This document shows, in pieces, positions 21,361-26,560 of a stretch of 26,560 bases of DNA; positions within the stretch are counted from its first letter, which is position 1; the number at the start of each line of letters is the position of its first letter. Where the stretch lies: NCBI GenBank assembly GCA_023853785.1, contig JAJIRX010000548.1, forward strand, positions 1-26,560, written 5' to 3'. This stretch comes from Psilocybe azurescens. Its lineage: Eukaryota > Basidiomycota > Agaricomycetes > Agaricales > Agrocybaceae. The notes under the pieces were generated by a model, which did not search any database, was not told the origin of the DNA, and saw nothing but the letters and a program-made list of their open reading frames with translations. Both the position numbers and the translations under genes were made by a program.

Positions 21361-23074
21361 GCAGGTTTATACGAAATATGCACGGTTTTCAGGTCTTAAA
21401 GGGCCTGTGAACTGCTTATCATTCAGTCATGATGGAGCGCTGCTAGCCAGGGTGGTAATATGCCCTTGTGTTGTATCGTGTTACTGCATACAGGCTAATG
21501 CAAAATTTATAGGTGATGATGAAACAGTTCCTTATTTGGGATGTTTCGACTAGAAAATGCAAAGAAGTCCTTGAGGACCCTGGTCAACGATGGGGCCAGA
21601 TTACCTATTTGGTCTGGCTAGGGGTAAAGTCAAGGAAGATTTGCAACACCTAGCTTTCGGAACTGGGCGTGGTTTTCTTATCATCTTCTGCCAGAACCGT
21701 ATGAATGTAAGCATTTAGCATCTACACTTGGGAAAATATACTAACTCCAAACAAAGACTGTGATGGTTGAGATTGCCACTACACGGGTATTTGCTCCTAG
21801 TGATCCTGTTGAAGCAGTAGACTATGATATTCAAACATCACATTTGGCTATCAGTAGTCACCATGGCAATGCTACCTTGTAAACGAAGTCGGAAGAAACG
21901 GTGAGATCTTTTTCTGTAGACAATGTGGCAGTGACTTATGATGACATAGGGACAATGTTACAGCTGTGGACCTCCAATGTGGAGAGTGATGGAAATACTT
22001 ACATAGCTAGCTCTGTCCGTTTTATGACTCGGGCCGTAAGCTTTTAATTTTTGTCCTGGAAACTGGGGAAATGTAAGATGATACTTTAATTAATAAGATA
22101 TTTGTATTCATTATTCTTTCAACTTTGGCAGGATTTGTCGAGATGTTGAATCTGGGAGGGAGGACTGGCGGAAGGTCTTGAAGTCTGGAGTGTGAGTATG
22201 ATTGTTTGATATCATACGTCAACACTGACCTTGTATGAAGTGGCCATGCTGGCATTAGCCTAGATGGGCAATTACTTCTTATAGAGAACCTTGCAAAAGG
22301 GTTTGATCTATACCATTTACCATGCCATCACCTTCACATAGCTTTCCCATTTCACCAAGAAATGATGCATCAAAGATGGTGTTTTTGCTGAAGGATCGTC
22401 AGTTGTGGTCTGTGGAAGTGATCACGGCAAAATATACACATTTTCTTTGTCCTCTCCTGAACCGAAACAGATATTAAAGCAAGCTGGTAAAAATACAGAA
22501 ATACAGACCATATGCGTAAGTGCAAATGTTTTATCCAAAGCCTGGTATTGACCTGTATTAGACAACATCCACCAAAGACTGTCATCTCATAGCCAGTGGT
22601 GCTTCCCTTGAATGCTCTGATATTGTGATATGGGAAAAACCAGTAAGCTCACTTCTTACTGTCAAGAACTATGCTTACGTTCAACAGTCCATGCGTTCCA
22701 GAAAACAGGCGCAGAATAATGTATACCATCAAGCGATCATTATGGTCCTGAATTTCCTTGCCACCTTTATCATTGCATATTTGTCTTCCAGGAATCCGGT
22801 TACCGTATTCACTAAAGGTTTGTATGCACAAAATTACTCTGTTATTCTTGCTAATTTATGGGATAAGATGGCACAAAGTGCCTTAAGCACTATGAATGCC
22901 ACAATGAATCGGGGTTTTGAACCACAAGTTCATACCAGTGATGCCAGATATTCAACCTGGGATCCAAATGATATACAAGTTCATGTTGGTATGATTGTCC
23001 AGGATGATGATGATGATGAGTTGTGGAATGATCAAGCAGAGTGGAATCGTTGGAATAGTTTGGATACACTTTGA
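21361..23074 (+). pseudogene. WD40-repeat protein with C-terminal hydrophobic segment, broken
   Basis: WD40 units form beta-propellers that bind other proteins. Visible units are FSGLKGPVNCLSFSHDGALLA then DDETV and LIWDVSTRKCKEVLEDPGQRW (21385-21600), FAPSDPVEAVDYDIQTSHLAISSHHGN (about 21800-21870), CRDVESGREDWRKVLKSGV then GHAGISLDGQLLLIENLAKGFDLY (22138-22310), and DGVFAEGSSVVVCGSDHGKIYTFSLS, IASGASLECSDIVIWEKP (22375-22640). The C-terminus has a hydrophobic stretch (IIMVLNFLATFIIAYLSS, about 22738-22791) and an acidic end (QDDDDDELWNDQAEWNRW). Several GT...AG introns fit (for example 22644-22688, 45 nt). An extra base near 21513, a TAA near 21883 and other shifts break the frame. 5' exons between 21000 and 21360 are possible but not recognised. 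Confidence 0.75.
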
Positions 23075-23116
23075 ATAGCTTGAGATACACTTTGAATAGT
23101 TTGGATACACTTTGAA
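23056..23116. repeat. Three tandem 20-21 bp repeats
   Basis: Units at 23056-23075, 23076-23096 and 23097-23116 read TAG.TT.GATACACTTTGAA. The first overlaps the last codons and stop of the WD40 relic. Confidence 0.9.
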
Positions 23117-23220
23117 TATCAATTATTTGAATTAAATGTAAATATTTTTTTTTGAGGTTGCTAATTTAAATACTATCTGACTCCATCTGATTCTATAATG
23201 CCCTCTGGTACTGAACTGTA

Positions 23221-23260
23221 CTCCTTATTTCTCTTTGTCGACCAAAGAGAAATAAAGGAG
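23221..23260. repeat. Long hairpin (17-18 bp stem, 5-nt loop)
   Basis: CTCCTTATTTCTCTTTG pairs with CAAAGAGAAATAAAGGAG around TCGAC, with one bulged base. It lies between the WD40 relic and the right inverted copy. It could be a transcription end signal, a relic of an element terminus or a protein-binding dyad. Confidence 0.9.
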
Positions 23261-23340
23261 AATCATAGAGATTCCGTGAGTGTGTTTGTGCTTGCACTGA
23301 CAACACTTTGATCGAAGTGAGCTAACTTGGTCAACATTGT

Positions 23341-23427
23341 CTAATCAACCCGCTCTAACCCGCTCTAACCCACTCTCTAACCCACTCTCTCTAACGCTCC
23401 AATGTTGTTCTGGGTGCCCAGAACAGT
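23341..23427 (-). repeat. Right inverted copy with GGGTTAGAG units
   Basis: 23400-23427 is the exact reverse complement of 19018-19045. Immediately inside it (23341-23399, read on the minus strand) are four tandem GGGTTAGAG-type units, a longer version of the stretch next to the left copy. The two copies point inwards across 4.4 kb holding the divergent gene pair. Confidence 0.9.
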
Positions 23428-23527
23428 ATTATAATATATGTGTTATTTGAATTATCATCTCTTTGCTTGAAACTTGGTGATTGCATTGATATAACTTAAA
23501 GAGAGCTACTATGTAACCCAGGGCCTT

Positions 23528-23990
23528 TCAGAACATCCTACGGGTACCATCTGCGAAAATGGAACATTGTCGGTGCATCTCCAATCGAATCTTGCTCAAC
23601 TTCTGCAAGAAACCTGGACCATAGGCATGATAAGTCTTCAAAAATGTAGTATTATGCTGGTACTTACTTTTAACCACATACGCAACTCGTTTCGCATCCT
23701 TACTCTCATATCAACAGGATATAGAGGATTACGCTTCCCAATGCGCAGGACATAGAGATCTCCTCTCCACTGCACCCCCAACTTTTTGAGTGCCACTTTT
23801 CTTCAGTCCAATCAACTGCTTCACACGATATCTGAAAGGATGGGATTGGCCTAAGAGAGTAACAGTGAAGTTGTAGATCTTGGCATTTGCAACTTGATCT
23901 TTGAAAATCTGATGTGTTTGTCAAGAAGCAATGTAGTCCTATTATCATCCCGAGCAATAAAGGGAGAAAAATGGCTTTGCAATGTCATGA
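23528..23990 (-). pseudogene. Unidentified gene fragment with GDLYVLRIGKRNP motif
   Basis: Reading leftwards: FQISCEAVDWTEEK (about 23845-23800), a one-base break at the T4 run 23797-23800, then VALKKLGVQWRGDLYVLRIG and KRNPLYPVDMRVRMRNEL, up to a GTAAGT donor at 23667. A 65-nt intron with acceptor TTGCAG (ending at 23603) continues in frame as KLSKIRLEMHRQCSIFADGT to a TGA at 23528. The well-formed intron and protein-like sequence argue for a former gene, but I do not recognise the family. Upstream of 23850 several frames carry stops, so the start is lost. Confidence 0.45.
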
Positions 23991-24060
23991 CGGAAAAGCG
24001 ACCGGTATAGGCATAATGTTTTGCCTAATAACTGTAAGTAGTATGACAGTATGATACTCA

Positions 24061-24745
24061 TCATCGTACTCACTTTCGGAGACAGGTGAATAGGCTTACT
24101 TACTGTGGCATGGCAGATTACTATTGGAGGGTAGTGTTAAGAGTTGTTGGAGCTTTGAGTTTTCAATCTCTTAAAAAAGTATTGGATTGGTCGTGAGCCG
24201 GTATTCAAGTGAAATAAATTTATTGCAAGCCACTCAACAATAAAGTTGCCATAGTAGAGGCCTACGGCAGAGGCCCCCCTGTTCAAAATAAGAATTAGAG
24301 AATACTACCGGTGAATAGAGTTGATTAGCTATTGTAAATGTGCAATTGAATCCAGTTCATACCGATGACGAGTTTACTCCAATAGTTTCAGCGTGTCTAA
24401 ACATCTAAGCCATGTCGGACTTAACAATTAGCAAAACTCCAAACATTGAGCACAGAGGATAGATACTACCGGAACTTAGCTATTGTAGATGTGCATTTTC
24501 GAGGTTCATGTATTGGACTGTTTACGAGCTGCTCAACAATACAGTTGCCATAGTACTTGAGCTAGTAGAGTCAGATAATTCAGTGAATGGAGCAAAGTGG
24601 AGTTCAGTAATGGTACCTGTGCATTTTGAAGCGGACTAAATCACTGATAAGTAAATATCCGCATGGGCATCGCATTCACTCCCGGCCACAATAGCCGGAC
24701 AACTTTCAATAAATTCATTGACCTAGAGTCGCCAACCCCCCCAGA
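24061..24745. repeat. AT-rich spacer with two diverged direct repeat pairs
   Basis: Two words recur with one mismatch each: a 24-mer beginning CTCAACAATA at 24233-24256 and 24532-24555, and a 19-mer beginning TAGCTATTGT at 24326-24344 and 24477-24495, the latter preceded in both places by TACTACCGG (24303 and 24464). The order is mirrored although all copies face the same way, so this is not a simple tandem array. No gene recognised. Confidence 0.7.
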
Positions 24746-26560
24746 CTCCAACATGTTCAGCCTATTCAACTATTACGCAACCTCAACCTCAACCTCAACC
24801 CAATGCAGACGTTCCAATGGACGATTTTTGACGCAGTGCGTATTTTATTTATTAACTGTAAAGTTGTTATTTTGAGTTAATTGATCTGCAGAATCGGCCT
24901 GGTGCCGTGCCACAACGCTCCAAACTTATACCCGTGACCAGCCATCCTTTAGAGCCAGCTCAAGGAACCATTCTCCCTGCCGTGAATCCAGTAACAATGG
25001 AACCCTCCAGTACCGGAACAAGCCAGGCTATCCCAGGCATATTTCCACCTGGACAACCTGTGGAAACTGCCATGGCGTCGATACAGCCACCAACCCAAAC
25101 CAGTCTATGCCGGATCAAGAGCTGCCCATCACCCCACGGAGCGAGCAACAACACATCTCATATCATCCAAATGATATGAACCTTGGCAGCGCGAGGTCAA
25201 GTAGATCCTCTACTAGGCAACAAAGCCATTTTGCAAACCTCCAATATACACCTACTGCTTCCTCAACAGCAATTCGCCAATGACCCTCACAGAAACATCG
25301 AGCCAACAAGTGAACACATACCTCAGTCATTGACTCAGTGGCTGGTGCCGAAGCGTTCACGTTCTTGAAGCCGTTTGCATTCACATTAAAACCGACACCA
25401 ACTAAGCATCAGATATCGATCGGAAGGCGAAAGGGCCTGGGCAAGAAGATTCAGCGGACCACGTTGGTCAAGCGCGCAACGATGAACCTAGAGTTTATTT
25501 ACAAAACACGGAAAAAGACACAGAATGTGTAAGTTAACCGTTCCTGCTGTTAGATTAACAAGGCTCACCTCATAATAGATCAAAACACGGGTGCATCGAG
25601 GGCAAAGTGATTTTACCACAAGACAGATGCTGGACATGAAGGACAAGGAAATTCACTGGATGAAGGAGAAAGTGAGTAATCGAACTGCTGCCCGATGAGT
25701 ATATCAGACTTACCATATAACAGATGGACAAACATCAGGACAGCTTCAACGAAGTCTTGGAGCGGTTATTGGCCTTGGAGCAGTCAAACAAAGAGCATGC
25801 TGCTAAGTTGGAAGCGACAGAAGCGCAGCTCGAAAAGAACGCAAAGAACACAGGAAGATAGAAGAGAAGCGATTTCACGAACGTCAGGTAAACCAGGAGA
25901 GTGCCGACAGGTTGAAAGCGACAGAAGCACGGTTTGAGAGGGACGTCTGGACGGCAGGAGTTCGAGGAGAAGCGAAATCGCAAATATAATGAGAAGCTGT
26001 GTGTATTTGAAAGGGAACGGAGACAGCTTGAAGAACATGCACGCGCTGCTGTAAATGCACCATCGGGTATTTAAGACTTCATATTCCAAAATATTTAAAA
26101 CACAAACTTACGTTGACCAATCTAGGGTTACCATTCCCCACTCCTACTACGGAGGGTGTCGTCCCGTCAACCAGCGGGCAACTTCCTCAGGTATCCAGCC
26201 ATAGTCATCAGGAAGGAGGCGATGTAGATATGGACGATCATCCACAAGGTCAGCCTCCTGCTCCAATAGAGCGCGCGCGACCACGGTACCACAAGTCATA
26301 TCCGCCACGCGGCACAAGTCACACTTACTCCCACTCCAATGTTCGACATGCATAATACTGCCTCCAGTAGCAGACAGTCTCATCTAGCATCCGAAGAGGG
26401 TCGGCAAGGAGACGACGACGCAATGATGGGTGAAAACCAAAGCCCTTCCAAAGACAAGGGCAAGGCTCGTGCTCCTGTTGCTGATGAAAGCTCGGGGAAG
26501 AGTTCAACCATGTCGTATCCGACAACGACAACAACGAGGTAAGTCATCCTGTTCAGTACT
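24746..26560 (+). pseudogene. Pro/Ser-rich then coiled-coil protein, broken, runs off the right edge
   Basis: In order: QPQPQPQPNADVPMDDF (24780-24830, on a CAACCT repeat), NRPGAVPQRSKLIPV and a Pro/Thr-rich part (24892-25095), PDQELPITPRSEQQHISYHP (about 25110-25170), a basic stretch GRRKGLGKKIQRTTLVKRA (about 25420-25480), then MLDMKDKEIHWMKEK, MDKHQDSFNEVLERLLALEQ and EHRKIEEKRFHERQ, EEKRNRKYNEKL, FERERRQLEEHARA (25630-26050), a long charged coiled coil, and a disordered Ser/Asp-rich tail (26118-26540). Introns such as 25672-25723 (GTGAGT...AACAG) fit. Frames break at the T5 run 24826-24830, AAA 25097-25099, AAAA 25833-25836 and near 25950. Family unknown; low-complexity plus coiled-coil proteins of this type often accompany mobile elements, which is inference only. 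The C-terminus is outside the window. Confidence 0.5.

Overview
This window looks like nuclear DNA of a mushroom-forming basidiomycete (Agaricomycete). The genes carry short (47-80 nt) GT...AG introns. The recognisable repeat families are a Pif1-type helicase with a C-terminal peptidase-like part, a Tnp2/CACTA-type transposase, an SPT5-like protein, a WD40 protein, and a small protein with a KPKGEAGRPGSGGY motif. I know these as multicopy families of such genomes; I could not search a database.

Layout. (1) 1-5.0 kb, minus strand: a decayed SPT5-like gene (acidic N-terminus, NGN, KOW), preceded by a decayed Pif1/Helitron-type helicase whose C-terminus carries a cysteine-peptidase-like segment. 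(2) 5.0-8.3 kb: no gene recognised; a short telomere-like tract and a 14-G run lie at its right end. (3) 8.4-14.3 kb: the gene island. It holds a two-domain alpha/beta-barrel (ABM-like) protein (+), a single-pass membrane protein (-), two tandem GNAT acetyltransferases (-), a 414-bp TA-flanked MITE, and a large multi-pass membrane protein (+) whose frame is interrupted exactly at a TTTAAAA heptamer. (4) 14.3-19.6 kb: a broken Tnp2 transposase (-). Its upstream flank holds a cluster of 20-28 bp palindromes. (5) 20.0-23.4 kb: a divergent pair of broken genes, the GRPGSGGY-type small protein (-) and a WD40 protein (+). The pair is bracketed by exact 28-bp inverted copies that each contain the palindrome. 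(6) 23.5-26.56 kb: an unidentified gene fragment (-), a repeat-bearing AT-rich spacer, and the start of a Pro/Ser-rich then coiled-coil protein (+) that runs off the right edge.

Most of the window is a graveyard of mobile and repeat-family genes around a short host-gene island. The most interesting items are the palindrome family and the inverted repeats that may delimit an undescribed two-gene element, the pairing of an SPT5-like gene with a Helitron-type helicase, and repeated one-base frame breaks at A/T runs. These breaks may be assembly errors, real decay or, in one case, programmed frameshifting.
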